Below are positions 1 to 13,107 of a DNA stretch of 64,000 bases, in pieces. This DNA comes from Aphelocoma coerulescens. Its lineage: Eukaryota; Chordata; Aves; Passeriformes; Corvidae. Below the pieces are notes generated by a model that ran no database searches, was not told the DNA's origin, and saw only the letters and a program-made list of their open reading frames with translations. Both the position numbers and the translations under genes were made by a program. Positions within the stretch are counted from its first letter, which is position 1; every line of letters begins with the position of its first letter. The stretch lies in assembly GCF_041296385.1 (NCBI RefSeq), contig NC_091014.1, forward strand, positions 21,613,578 through 21,677,577. Reading direction: 5' to 3'.

Positions 1-3000
1 AGAACTAGGTTCCATGCTCTGGCATGGAATGTTTTCCATAACATTTTATTAGCATAGTAAAATATATAGGTGAACTTGTGCTTTCATCTGGTTATCACCT
101 CTAACTAGTTGATATTTACTGCTGCTGACAGTATCTTCTCAGTACACCAAAGTCCAGAAGCAAGGTAAAAGAGTGCTCTTCCTAATGTGGGATTTGGTTA
201 TTATATAGGTTTATTTCAGTTGCTAAAACTTTGTCACCTCTTTCCATTTAAGAAGCTACAGTGTGTCTGCTGGCCTCTTGCTACCACTCCAGAGAAGTGA
301 ATGTCTCCCGTGTAGCCAGTGGTGATCTCCCACCTGCCCCTCCCTTGGACAGGACAAACATTCCTGGACACCTTTTACAGTTGGATAATTGGACTGAGCT
401 CTTGGTGCCTTTTATCCAAACGTCCCTGCCCAATGGCTGCTTAACCTTGAGGATTTCTAAATGCCTTTGGAGATCCTCTGCATCTCAGTCTGCAGTGCTG
501 CTTCCCTACCAAAGCTTCAGTGCATCCCCAAAATAGGCAGAAGAGCATGCAAAATCCCTTGAAATGAGCCTGCCTGGCACACTGCCAAAACTGTCTCCCT
601 CCCAAGTGGTAATTATGTGTAAAGTGTTTCTAATGGACCTCTCATACCTGGAGCACTCACCCAGGAGGCACAGACATGCATGGGATGCTCTCTTCCAACT
701 GAGGGACTTCAGGCTCACAGCCCCTCTGCTGTAGCAAAGCACTGTAGCCATGGAGCAGCATGAAGTCTGCTGGTGAAACCAGGAGGGTGTGGCTCAGCAG
801 CCTGACAAGGATTTTGCTGTGAAGAGGCAGAATGCAGTGGAATGGGGAGAGCAGGATTCTCACCACTGTTCAGGAGTCTTCTTCCACTGAGTGACCTATC
901 TCAAGTTATGGAAGGACCTCAGGTATCTGACTCTGAATTTCATTCTGGAAGTCAGCCTAAACGTTAGGTGTTGGCACCTTTAAATCTTTCATTGGATCTA
1001 ACCCAAAAAAGGTAGAAAAAATATCTGAACTGTTCTTCTATACCTCTAATGATTTCATACGTATTTTTGCAATTGTTCACCCTGTAATGTTGATGGGTAA
1101 ATGTCAGTGCTGACAGCTCTTGTGATTTGGGCCATAACTCTTGTGAAATATGTGACCGTTTGTAAAGACCTGGAAGGTGAATGAAAACCAGGATGCACTA
1201 AGTTTCCATTAAAAAAATAAAATAAAAAAATATTTTTCTTTAGTTGGTATAAAAACCTTGAGAATTTGTCTTTAGTGGAAAGCTGAGGCCGAGAAGACAA
1301 ATAAGACTCCAAGTATAATAAATGACCAACATTCCTAATTTCAGCTAATACAACTCTGAGCCCTGACATGATTTTTTGATTGAATTGTAGCTGCAGAACT
1401 GAACCTGGCAGAGTTATAGAACAGTCTGCTGAACATTAGAAGTGGTAAATGGATGATGTGGGTATCAGACTGATCAGGCTCGAAAACAAGAAATCTCTCA
1501 GGTCATTCCAGAATAGATAAATTATTCATTCATGTGGCATTACAGATCACTTAATCACATATAAACTACTGTCTAGAAAACTTTTAAATGAGGCTTTATT
1601 GCAAGCCTAAAAGGCCTGGTAACTTTTTCAACTCTAAGAGAATATTTCAGCTTGAGTTTTGCAAGGAGTCAGCGTCCATATACAAGTTTTCTGCTTTCCA
1701 CCACTATTTTACATCATTTTCATTTCATGCTTTTTTCTACTGAAGAATTATTGTGTTATATGGCACATGCAGGCACTGTGGTTTCAAATACAATGCATCA
1801 GGATGTAGTAGTGTTGTTAGTACCAAGTATGTCCTCAATATCTGCTGAGGACTGCATAACTTTTAAATTAAAAAAAAAATTGTTAAACCCCTCTAGTCTT
1901 TATGCAAGCAAGTAGTACCAGCAGATTAAAACATGTTCTTTTAGCAAAGCCATTTCTCAAAGCAAGGTTGTTAATGGATGCAAATGTAATAACCTGGGGC
2001 TTATTTTAAGTTTTTAATAAGTTGGATGTGTTCTAAATACTTATTGAAGTCAGTGCTATTTTGAAGGGGTGATTGTTAGGAAACAAATCTTTAAGCAAAC
2101 ATCAAATGTATGAGGGCAAAAAATCTGAATGTCTCTATTAGCTGTTCATTTAATCCCAAAATTAAAATTGACTCCACTGAGAAAGAGCTTTAAAAATTAC
2201 CCACGTTAACCCAATTAACTTCTCTAGAGATTTTAAATTTAATTGTAAAAGCATATTTTTAACTGGCAAATACCAGATTAAATTACTTTTTATTTTAGCA
2301 AATGTATATATGTTTTAGTCTTAACTTCCTTTCAGTCAATTAAACTCTTTTCATGGCTGATGTGACAACTTTATATATTTCAGCTCAGAAGCAGAAGCAT
2401 TTCAGAATTCCAATGAGGTTGTGCTCAAGTCAAACGTTCCTCCACATGGCTGCAGTTATGAGTGCAAAGCATTAAAATCCTTTTTATCCAGTAGCGAGTT
2501 CATGAGATATAGCTGTATTGTACTGCAAAACCTGGACCCAAATGAACCCCCTTCTGGAAATCTTCTAGAGAATATGGTTGTGCTATACACCACCACAAGC
2601 TTGCTTCAATTTCAGGTTCCTCTCTGGAAGGTGTTGTGCAAGATTTTCATGGCCCCTGTGGGCTTGCAGGAAGAAAAAACTCATGTGCTGAATCAGGGTA
2701 AAACCCTGTTTCCAATTAAGTTTTGTTTTGGTATTTCCTTTCCCCAGAGTATGTGAGGCTGCAGAGCTCCTATTTCAGTTGTGTGAGTACCAATATATCT
2801 GTGCTGACAGTGATCTAGATTAGGCAGAGAGGCTGGATTTAGGTGGAAATGGTCAGATGAGATGCCCACCCTAGCACGGACACTTACACAGCACACACAC
2901 AGTCCACTTGCTGCAGTGGCAGCCCCAATACCTGCTGAGATCCTCTGGCTGGACTGTGCTCCCTGCACCGAGAGGATGGGTGTGCCCCAGGCGTGGCCCT

Positions 3001-3230
3001 GGGTGGTGGTGTGAGACTGTACTACTTTCCCCTCCATTCCCAAGCTCCTGCAGGAGAGGCAGCCCTTTCACACGAAGAGACGGAGAAACCAAGGCTCAGA
3101 GCAGGAGTATCTGGGCTGTCTGTTCTGAAGTTATGGAGGGGGACATTGAGGGCATTGAGGAAACAGCAAACCCATCCAGAGCCCCCCACCCATTTCAGAA
3201 ACTGGAACAAATACCTTTGTTTTACTTGTC

Positions 3231-3261
3231 TTCCCCCCCTCCCCCCCCCCTTTTTTTTTTT
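3231..3261 (+). repeat. Polypyrimidine C/T tract
   Basis: T2, C7, T, C10 and T11 in succession give a strand-pure pyrimidine stretch. It is a simple low-complexity repeat that may be unstable or poorly sequenced. Confidence 0.9.
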
Positions 3262-5173
3262 CCCTAACAAGGGCTCAGGTCTTTATGTCTAGATAGTTGT
3301 GGCTGTAGGTGTCTAAAGCTAATGCCCCCCTTGTTAGTCTCCTGAGACTCCCTCTGTAGTCAATGGAGAGAGACTGTGACATTTATAAGTACATTTACCA
3401 CCTTTTTTAAGACACCCCCTTTCAGGATGAAGTGGTTGCTCTGGAGAGAACTATTTCTCCTCCTGGTTTAAAAAAAAAGCATAGGGTTACTGTTATATGC
3501 CTAATCCAATGGGGTATGTGAGTCTTGGCTCCTGGACTTCCTGGAGGATCACTGTGAGCTCCAAAACTTGTCACAGGTCATGGTGCGCTGTTCATCTTAG
3601 TGGTAAATACATTTAGCACCTCATCACCTGTGACCTGCAAACCCCAGCCTGAAAAGCACCGGTGTAAGTAACACATGCTTGTTAGAGGCTGTGAAACCAG
3701 TTATTCTGTAATATGGACAGGCTCATTTAATGTGTGCAAAAGCTGCTGAAGTTTATTTTTGCTCATTGCTTCATGTGTTTTAAATTTCAAACAAGAGTCT
3801 GTGCTAATGTTTTAAAAGCTCACAAGTAATAAAAATATGTTAACATACTTAACATATTTTAATCCAATCTCACTGCACTTTAAAATAAGCATGAAGCATT
3901 GCAGGTTGTAACGCTAATTTTGTAGAAGTTTAATTTCAGACTAGTGAATACAGTTTACACTTATACTGGAATACAGTGCAGCTGCAGGAAAGAAAAATAA
4001 TTTTTAAGTCTTTGACTTGTAAATCCATTGAAATAATATGATTAATAATGTTTCTTTCTGTTGATCAACAAACTAGTGTTTTTATAAACCACTATGTGCT
4101 CTTTATATGATTTTTTTCTGTTATTAGGAAATGGCAAAAGTGATTTGCAGCCATTTCTTCTATGGGCTCTGATCCAACAGTTAGCAATAGTGCTTATGTG
4201 GATCTATCCTCACAAACCTGTTTCCTGACAGAACTGGAAGAAACTTGGTTTTTATGAAAATTACTGATATTTTAAAGCACACTTTCTTTTTATTTAAATT
4301 TCTGATTTAGAATGAGTACAAGGTTTTAAATGTTTCTGTGAAGCAAAAATAATGAAAAGGGATGTTTGGGACACCTCAATACATAGTCATTACAGGATAA
4401 AATATCTCTCCTGACCTGAAACTGATTTAAATCTTCATTATTTTCTCAATGTTTGTGCAGCATTTCTGCAACTGAAGGGAACTGGGGCATTATCACTACA
4501 AAGTGAGCAAAAGATGGAATATTGCCCCCAGTCAGAACATCTGTTTGGGCTCCCTCTTGAACACACTCTCTGGCCCAGTGGGTGTTTTTTGACCTGAAGC
4601 AGGGAACTGCACAAGAGAGGGAGAGAAGATGTGTAGAGCAGGTCGCTTAGGACAGCAGGAGCAGATCTGTGGGGTGGGCCCTAGGGCCCTGTGCCCACAC
4701 TGTCCTTGTTCAAGAGGTGTCACCTGGGACTGGGACTGGTCTGGTGGTGAGGTCTGGCTGCCCAATGGAGCTGGGGTATAGCCTTTGTTTTGGTTTCATC
4801 TGAGAGGATGATCCTGTTAGTTTGGTCCAAGACAGCTCTGTGGTCCAATGTGAGTGGTGTGAACAGGGGGAAAAAGAAGCTTGCATCAAAATATCAGTCC
4901 TAGTCCAAGCTAAGATATATATATCAGGCAAATATAAACATGTGCAATGAAACCCATCCTGGAGCATGTTTGATATTAGGGAAGTTCTTGATGTCAGGGA
5001 GTGCTGGTTTCAATCATTGGGTGCAATGAGTCAGGAAAAGGATGCCTTCATGTGCTTCTGGCATGGCAAATGAATAGCCCAGCGACAGGACTGGAGGAAG
5101 GGGTGTGCTCCCATCAGTTTCTCCTCTTACAGAACTCCAGCCCTTTATTTTCAAATTTCCTTTTAAGTGTTGA

Positions 5174-5266
5174 ATACAAACTAAAAAAATAAAGCAACAA
5201 ACAACCCAAACCAACAAAACCAATAACAAAGCAATGTAACAGCATTTAGGGTAAAAAAAAAAAAAA
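5174..5266 (+). repeat. A-rich low-complexity stretch with A14 tract
   Basis: Repeated AACAAAC/AACCAAA-like words lead into an uninterrupted A run at 5253-5266. It could be a decayed retroposon tail, but no body is recognisable. Confidence 0.65.
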
Positions 5267-6003
5267 GAAGAAATATTTTTTGTCTGATCCTAAATTATTT
5301 ATTTTATGTTTATGTCATTCATTGCTTATTTCATCTTCCTTCAAATGTTCAAGTGTTTCTTAGTCTGCCAAATAGTTTTAGACTATGGACATTCCAACAA
5401 GATCATCCCCAGTGGAAATACAGAGATATTATGTTTCCAAAGGAATGTTTCATTTCTTGAAAGCTCTTGGCTGGATACCTGAATTATTTCTTCTGCTCAG
5501 GGAAAGGGCTTCAGCTTGAGTTCAAAAGCTTTTTCCTCCATTTTACCTGTTTTCTTGGGCAATGGGCACACGTATTTTTGTAGTAACACTTTTGTGGGCA
5601 TTAAGAGTTAATATTGAGGGGAAACAAGGCAATATGGGAGAAGCAGCTAGAGACATTAATAAATACACAACATTTTTGTCAAGTTTTACAAGTATAGTTG
5701 CTGTAGTAGTTGTATTTCACACTGAAACAGCTCTATGCCATTCCCAAGTTATCCAACAAGACCAATGAGGTAGCATTTAAGAACTGGAAATGCTTCTGCT
5801 GCAGAAGCGTCTCTACTCAGTGTCTGGTACAATACTCACCTAATTATACCTGTCTTCACCTGGTTACCTGTCTTCAGGTCAGAGTTAAGCAATGAAGCAC
5901 AGGAAAATAAGTCATTATCTTAATACCAATGACATGACTAAGTGGCTTTTAGATATCCTAGGTTATTTTTTTTAATACATGAAAATGCCACTATCATAAG
6001 AGT

Positions 6004-6102
6004 ACATTACAATTGGTCTTTCTTGATAGAACTGCTACCATTCATTGTTTTTGACATTACAATTGGTCTTTCTTGATAGAACTACTACCATTCATTGTTT
6101 TG
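6004..6102 (+). repeat. 50-bp tandem duplication
   Basis: The segment from 6004 to 6053 is repeated directly at 6054-6102. The copies differ by one G/A substitution and one T in a short T run, so the duplication is fairly recent. No coding context. Confidence 0.95.
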
Positions 6103-9100
6103 TACTTTACTTAAACAATGAAGGGTTTTATTAAGATCACCTTATCATTGACAAGTGAATGTAATTCCCAAACCACAGGTGCAGAGCAGAACACTGACTG
6201 AATGTTGTGTCACTGTACACTTAATCTTCCTCCCAACAACACTGATAGGGAATTTGTTGTTTCAGTTGCACAGAACCTACAGCAAATACAGTTACATGTA
6301 AGTTTTCTGACGCTCCAGTGTATTAAAAAAGTTCTACCTTCACTTTACACACACAAGATAGAATCTTGTACATTATTTACAACTGGTAACTATTAAGTGA
6401 AGTGTGAAACTTCCCGTGAATCTTGCCATGCATCATGTTAGCCTTTAATTAGTTACAAGGTCTAGCTCTCTTAGAGCTTCAGTGCAGTCTTTCAGCTCTG
6501 GCCCTCAAGGGAATACTGGGACAGTTTTCAAGACTGTAACCTCAATCTGGCAGGGGCTATATTTATCTTACCAAGTCACATGGGCCAGCACAGGTCTATA
6601 GAGCAAAATATTTGGTGCTGATGAGTTGATGTCCACATGACATGTGGATCACCTCAGACTAGCTCCAGTTTGGTCTGCCAGTGATTGTAATGTGTTGGGT
6701 GCAGTCCTGGAGTGCAACTTCAGTTTCTGTTTTTCCTTGAGAGGAGTCCAGTCCGTGAGCCCTTAGACTGCTCTGTTACATTAACCAAAGCACATCATAA
6801 GAAGGGACAACTGGAAGGTTTACTTCAAAAGTGTGCTCATGATCCAAGCTGAAATGTTAACGTGAACTCCCCCACAAAGTACCATACAGATGTGAAACGT
6901 CATCATGTGTGAATCTTGAGCAGCAGCTCAACTACATCTTGTTCACGTAAAGGTCAGCAAAAAACTGAACCCTGACCATTTGTTTTTTTCACAGGCAATT
7001 AATTCAAATGATTAATTTTGTACCAGTTGAGTTCTAGGAAAAAAAATTGCAGAATTATTTCCTTCTAAATATAAAACTTAATAAATACAATTTTTTCTAA
7101 ATCTTTTTCGCATTTAAATACTTGGCACAGAGTTGATTGGCTTCTTAAGACCACTTTGAATATTTGTCAGCAACTCACTGTGGGAAGAAGAAAGGTAGAG
7201 GAAAGGACTTACTACTGCTGGAGCATTAGCTACCCCCAGAAAAGGCACAATGAGAAACCAGTCATGAACTGGTGGTGTGTCCTCTCAGACCCTGAACCTG
7301 ACCTGTTGTCTTACTGTCTGCATCTTCCCATGCTCTGGTGGTGCATATAACTCACCTCATTCTGATCATCTACACTGCAGCCATTTATATTTGAGCCAGT
7401 TGTTTAAACTCTTTTTATAGTTTATGGAGAGAAAAAGACACTTCTGAGGCATGATTTACATGTTCTATTTAGATGTCTATGGTAATATCAGATGACTCAC
7501 TGCCTGGAAAGGAGCTATTTTTTTTCATTTCCATATTTTTATTTTACACAGGGAGCCTAGAGGAATGTTTTAAATACAGGAGTTTACGTCTTAGACGTTT
7601 GAGAATCTATCCTGAAGACCTGTGTATTTTGCCCAAGAAAAGTCACCTCTGAGAACCCACAAATATATTTATGTGATTCTTACAGAACAGTTTCAAGAGG
7701 AATTGACCAGTAGGACATTCTCACCCACATTCTGATGGATCTGGGCACATGAAGTGACATCATAATCTACGTAGCATCATTCAGGTGAGTTTACATATCC
7801 ATTCAGAGAATAACTTCAGGCCAAATGCTCGGCTGGGTACATATCTGCTGCCTGTATGGACACTGTATGGAAGCCATGGGTTTAGGGGAATTCTCAGAGC
7901 CTCATCAAAAATGTCCTCCCTGCTCCCTGCTGCATGAGGGTGGGTCTTGCAACATTTAAACTTACAATCGCATTTAAGAAAAGTATATTTTTTACTTCAA
8001 ATGAGTCTTCCTTCATGATTTTGATGATTCTTATGATTCCTAGAGCTAAAATTCTATTGCTTCTGCAACAAGCCATGAAAAGAAATGTTTGGCTGTGCAG
8101 TGCAATGCCTTGAAGTCTAGATGATAGATTAATGGTTTGTTTTCTGGTTGTCTAATGGGCAGTATTAAAAGTAGAATCAAAGTTTACTTTATATCAAGCC
8201 TTGAGTATGTCTTTTTTTATCTAGGGAGTACACAGAGATTTTGCACGCTTAGTTTAGAAAAGTCTTCTGACAGATTCTGGTGTCCACAAAAAATGACAGG
8301 AGTACCAGATTTGAAGATTAGCTATTTCCATGCATTGCTAACTGAGAGGATTTTGCCAACACTCTACAAGGTGGCTGGAACAAGGCAGAACCTGATCAGC
8401 TCCACTTGACTTTTGGCAAATGACAGTGTATGCAAATAACTTATTTGGAAGGGTATATAATACAATTTTTTTTTTTACAGCTATGTAAAATAGTGGTATC
8501 CATCTACTGTCATTTAAGAGGAAAGGTTATGGCTCACACGTTGAAAAGGTAATGTGGTTTTGCTTTCTGATTTATAAACCTTTTTTGTACCTCACCTCAA
8601 AGATGTCAGCATTTCAAAGGCTGGTGAAGTAATCACTATATATAGCTTTCTATCAGTTTTTGTAAAGTGGCTTAGAGTGAAAGACACTCTTAAACATTAT
8701 TTCATTTTTCCTTTACTGAAGGACAAAATGAAAGACTAGGGGTTTAGAAGCAGCTGAACTTAGTACCTGTATAGATACTTTATTGTTATAAAACTATACA
8801 GTCATTATTCTAGAGACATGCTAGTGGAGACTGTCCCCATTATAACAGTGTAAGAATGGATAACTCCCTTTGGGGGTGTTGTAATTTTTAGTTAATTAGC
8901 ATCAAGTATCTTCTCTTTAGAAAATGTTATTTTGCTTCACAACCCTCTCTGCTGACTTCAGAGTTCTGACTGGTGTGGGAGAATATTTTGCAGATTCATC
9001 ATCCACTTGTATTTTGGAAACACTGTATTTGATTTGTAAATATACTATATCTTTCACTTAAATGTAGTATTTGCCCACCATTTTTGACTTCCAGATATGT

Positions 9101-10584
9101 CTCCTTCACATTTCAATCACATTGAGAGGCAAATTCTTATACTGTGCATTAAGAAAACCTGTCAAGTTTTATGACATGTTCTGGACAGATGTGTCACTGT
9201 CATCCTCTAGCTCTGTGCAGAAAATGAAGATGTAAGAGAATATGACAGAAGACTTTGTCCAGTATATAAGTGAGGGCCAAGAGCCCTACTCTGCTCCTAT
9301 GGCTCTGGCACCAATGGTCAAAGCAACTCTGACATGACACAGTGGTGTGACCCTGGGTGAGGCTGCTGAGGAGACAGCTTTGTGAGAAAGCTGTAAGAAA
9401 TCTCCTTTGGGCTCCCCAGCATCACTTAGAAGATTTTTAAGGTCTGATATTCCTTCTTTGCCCTTCCCCGAGCTGTTGTAGCCATGCTTGTGCCTTGCCA
9501 TGTACCACTCTAACGAAGATTCTGATCTTCCAGCTTGACTTCCCGGCTCGACCCCAGACTTGCCTCAGCACTGAGACTTGTCTAGCAATCTCTGGGATGT
9601 GCTGACTGTGGTTGCTGCCACCAGATCTGTTCTGCTCTGCTTCATAGTTTGGCTGTGGTGGGACTAAGTCTCCTGCTGTTTCAAAAGTTTCAAAAACCCA
9701 TTAACTGAATAGTGTTCTTATGCTGCTCCTTCCAGCAGGGCAATGGTTTCCAGCTGCTAAAATCTTCTTGTATACTGGAGTTTTTTAGACAGATTTGGAA
9801 ATTAGAAACTGAAAATAATCTGCTTCTGAAAATAGCTTCCCTGGAAACCATGCTACCTTTCCTACATGATGGCTATCTTTCTTTTTAAAGTTTAAGCTTT
9901 TACATCTCCTGTTCACTGCTGAACATGTATTTGAAATAAGCCACAGTTGGGGCCTTCTAAAGGTATATTCTATTTTACAGATGGTTGCACACTTTCTTTG
10001 GCCTCCAGATAATACTTTCTGTCATAGTTACTGCTGTGAAATGTCTTTTCTCCACCTTTTCTTTTTTCTCCACACAATAAAATTTGTAGTAAAATATTAG
10101 TCTTAAAGTGCACACAAAGCACCCAAGTTTCAAGTTCTTTTCTTTTTAATGATTATGTTTCTTAAAAAATTCAAACACTATTATTCTGAAACATCTTCTA
10201 ACCATAGTATCCACTATCACTTTAATGGAAGTCAATGACTTTGTGGTTCTGTATTCTTTAATGTCTATTAATCAGCAGGCTTTTGCTGAACAGTGATTAT
10301 TCAAGAGGTTTTATTGCCTTTGTGGGTTTAATTCCCATATTTGAATGACTCAGTCACATTTCTCACCTGAGTAGCAACAAAAACCTCATCCAGAACTCAA
10401 GAGTGCCTTACTTCACACCATTTCAAAGTTTAAAAAAAAATCAGCTTCATTTGAATGTCATTAAAAACTGCACTGGTGATTGAGGTTATGGAAGAGTGCC
10501 ATTGGAACATGAGTTTCTTTGCCACTTGCAATTGCAAAATGGCACTGGATACACTGCTTGGATACATTGAGGATCAACATCTTC

Positions 10585-10735
10585 TGTGTAAGAGAAACAG
10601 AGGCACAGAGACTGACTGATGCATTTGGTTTTGCTTGGCTTTAAAGAGCTGTTTACAGTCAGCATTTATTCCAGGCAGTAGTTAAACCTGCAGCCTTTCA
10701 GGCCGTGCCTCTATGATCCATTTTAGCATGGCCAT
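10585..10735 (-). mobile_element. MIR-like ancient SINE
   Basis: The strand as given reads like the reverse complement of MIR. AACAGAGGCACAGAGA near 10591 matches the MIR segment GAAACTGAGGCACAGAGA. Further on, a tRNA-head-like part (TTAAACCTGCAGCC, then CCGTGCCTCTATGATCC) matches the complement of the MIR tRNA region. It is decayed and of amniote age; boundaries are approximate. Confidence 0.5.
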
Positions 10736-12003
10736 GCCAGTCTCATTACGTGTCAGATGCTGCTTGTGACAGTCAGGAGTTCCCACTTAAAAAAAAGATG
10801 GTTTAAGAGGTCCTTTATGACAGGTTGGTCTCCAGAACTGGATTTCTTGCCTTCCAAGTTACTTGTGTGGATAGTAGTTGTCACCAGCCCTGGCATTAGC
10901 CTTCTGTACAAACTGACATTAGCTACTGTTGGGTTTGAATCAGAACGAATCCTGCTCAAAGAATCATGGTTGTGTTTTGCCTCTCTGCTGTTTCATCTAT
11001 CCTCACTGAATGGCCATTTTCATGTAAAGCTTCTAATTATCTTCCCTCCTCCCTAATTAATTTTCTCTGTTTGAATTTAGTTAAAACACAGCAAACTTCA
11101 GTTATGCATTTATGTATCGTATTCCCACCAAAAAAGTCATTGTAGTACTCACTGTAAATATATGTAAAAGAAATACCCTCAGTGTCCCCAAAACTGTGCT
11201 GTAGAAAAGATGTGGCTAGAAGAAGTAGGGGGAGGCATCAGGTTACATTCAGGTTGGTGGCCAAGCTGGAAGCACATTGGAGGTTTCTGTATCCTTTTGA
11301 CCTCAGCCTGCTTCTCCAGCTGCAAGATTCACACAAGAGTTCAGGCATCAGCTATGCCCTCAGGACATCACTTGGTTTTGCTTTGCTGAACTTTCTGTTA
11401 AGCTGCTGGAGAGGCAGAGTATAAATGCAGTTTGAAATTGGTCTATCCAACACTGATGATAACTCATGCACGGCTTATTTTCCTGATGGGAGTAAAGGAG
11501 GATATCCACTTTTAAATGGAGTTTTGCTCGTGGTTGGACATCAGGACACATAGTCACCAATACGACTATATTCCAGATTTCTGAGATAGATCACTGAAAT
11601 AACATCTCCTCCATCTTCTGCCATGGAAAGTTTTGAGAAAAAACAAATGCAAACATGAGATAATGTATCCTGCCTAAGACCTGGCTGGTCTCCCAGAGCC
11701 ATTTTGCAATTGTAAAAGACGTTTTCCATAAGAGAAGTTACAGGCTTGAACGACTCATCGAATGTTGTCTGAGTCCCGTGGTTTGCCTGGGGCAGGCCTT
11801 TAACATAAACACAAGCAGTAACACACAACAAAGATGATCATGGAAGCACGGGTTGGACATATTTGAGCGCTCTTGGAATTCCTCCTTCCAGCAGTGATGT
11901 TCTGAGTAAGTGAGGCAGCCCTGGGCAAAGCAAAGAAAAATATTATTCCTTTTGAGGAAAGCAGTTCAGACTAGCGTGAAAAGGGAAGAGATCTGGTTGG
12001 TGG
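10736..12003. other. Flank between MIR-like SINE and CpG island A
   Basis: About 1.2 kb of ordinary non-coding sequence. Short frames of 60-100 codons on both strands have no recognisable product. Composition rises toward GC only at the island edge. Confidence 0.6.
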
Positions 12004-12775
12004 CAGGAGCCTGGCGAGCCGGCCGTCCGAACCGTGGGGTTTGGAGCCCCGTGCTGCTCGCGGGGCCGTGCGGGGGCCGCGCCGCGGGTGCAGTTGCGGG
12101 CAGCGCCCTCGAGGTGGAACCTTCTCACCGAGGCTGCGGCGGGCGCTGCCGGGCGGGCGGTGCGGCCCCGCCGGGGCTGCGCTCCCGCGGCTCCGCGGGG
12201 CGGGCCGGGCGCTCCCGCCGGGCGGCGCGGGGCGTCCCTGTGCCGTGGTGGTGCGGTGGGCAGCCTTTAGGAGAGGAGCAAACTTCCAGAGCCTTCCGGC
12301 GAGGTGCTCCCGGCTGTGTCCCTTACCGTCCGGGCTGGCCCCGGCTCCGCGCTGCGGAAACCTCCCTGGTGCCTGGGGATAAATGGGAACTCCGCCACCC
12401 GGCATCCGAGCTGCGGCCCAAAACCGGGGACGGGACAAAGAGCGTCGGGAATCTTATCCTGCGTCATCGATCCTAGGGCAGGGGACACGAGTCCGCCGCC
12501 CGCGGAAGGAGGGGTGGGGATGGAGGCCCCGCAGTCTGGGGGAGACCGCATTAAACAGACCCGGCCCGCGCCGGTGACCCCCTCTTTGTCCCCTTCCTTG
12601 CTCCCGCTCCCCCACTGCCACAGCCTCAGCCTTACTGGCTTCCCCCGCTCAGAAATCTCGCGGCACGCGTTCGCCGGGCACCGCGCCCCGGGCGGAGCGG
12701 GTGTGCCGGAGGAGGGCGGTGCCGACCGCGGGCGGGCGGGCCCGGAGCCGCAGACCGCGACCAGCTGGGGATTCC

Positions 12776-12870
12776 GTGCCGTGCCGTGCCGTGCCGTGCC
12801 GTGCCGTGCCGTGCCGTGCCCTGCCCTGCCCTGCCCTGCCCTGCCCTGCCCTGCCCTGCCCTGCCCTGCC
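12776..12870 (+). repeat. Compound pentanucleotide microsatellite (GTGCC)9(CTGCC)10
   Basis: Nine perfect GTGCC units (12776-12820) are followed without interruption by ten perfect CTGCC units (12821-12870). The array ends 16 bp before the RE1-like motif. Degenerate GTGCC-like units continue at about 12930-13010, suggesting an older, larger array. Perfect copies of this length are probably polymorphic. Confidence 0.95.
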
Positions 12871-12886
12871 GCGGAGCGCCGCCTCC

Positions 12887-12907
12887 TTCAGCACCAAGAA
12901 CAGCTAC
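12887..12907 (+). promoter_or_regulatory. RE1/NRSE-like motif (candidate REST binding site)
   Basis: The 21-bp REST consensus has two half-sites. Here the left half TTCAGCACC is perfect, and the right half reads GAACAGC where the consensus has GGACAGC, at the canonical spacing; by eye 17 of 21 positions agree. REST represses neuronal genes outside neurons, and its sites often lie close to the promoter. Position inside the CpG island of a neuronal receptor gene supports function. The match was made by eye, without a scoring matrix. Confidence 0.6.
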
Positions 12908-13015
12908 AAGTGTGGCTACGCGTCCGCCCCGCTGTGCCGAGCCGAGCCGCGCCCCGCCGCGCTGAGCCGTTCCGTGCCGTGCCACGCGGCTCCGTGCCGC
13001 GCCCGTCCCGCCAGA

Positions 13016-13027
13016 GCCGCGGTAAGC
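13016..13027 (+). other. Candidate splice donor of GRM8 untranslated exon 1
   Basis: CCGCG|GTAAGCG gives a strong donor with GT at 13022-13023, lying 115 bp after the RE1-like motif. Joined to the acceptor at 20317 it would make a 7.3-kb intron 1. Other possible donors exist in the GC-rich region, for example CAG|GTGAAT at 14261-14269, so this assignment is an inference. Confidence 0.4.
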
Positions 13028-13107
13028 GCAGGGAGCGCCGTGCCGCTCCCGCCGGAGCCCGAGCGTTCCGAGCCGTGGGCTCCTGGCGCGCACCGCTCCG
13101 CCGGCGC

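Larger units (their letters stand above)
1..10574. other. Upstream flank of GRM8, no gene recognised
   Basis: AT-rich non-coding DNA. Every open frame is short (at most 119 codons), lacks a recognisable domain, and shows no splice-flanked exon I can defend. It contains a C/T tract at about 3231-3261, an A-tract at 5253-5266, and the 50-bp tandem duplication at about 6004-6102. Confidence 0.7.

Noticed and set aside
2421..2756. 111-codon + strand frame
   Set aside because: No recognisable domain and no supporting splice or promoter context; length is within chance expectation.
3060..3110. MIR-like antisense words (GAGAAACCAAGGCTCAGAGC)
   Set aside because: Only one short match and no tRNA-side sequence follows, unlike the copy at 10.6 kb.
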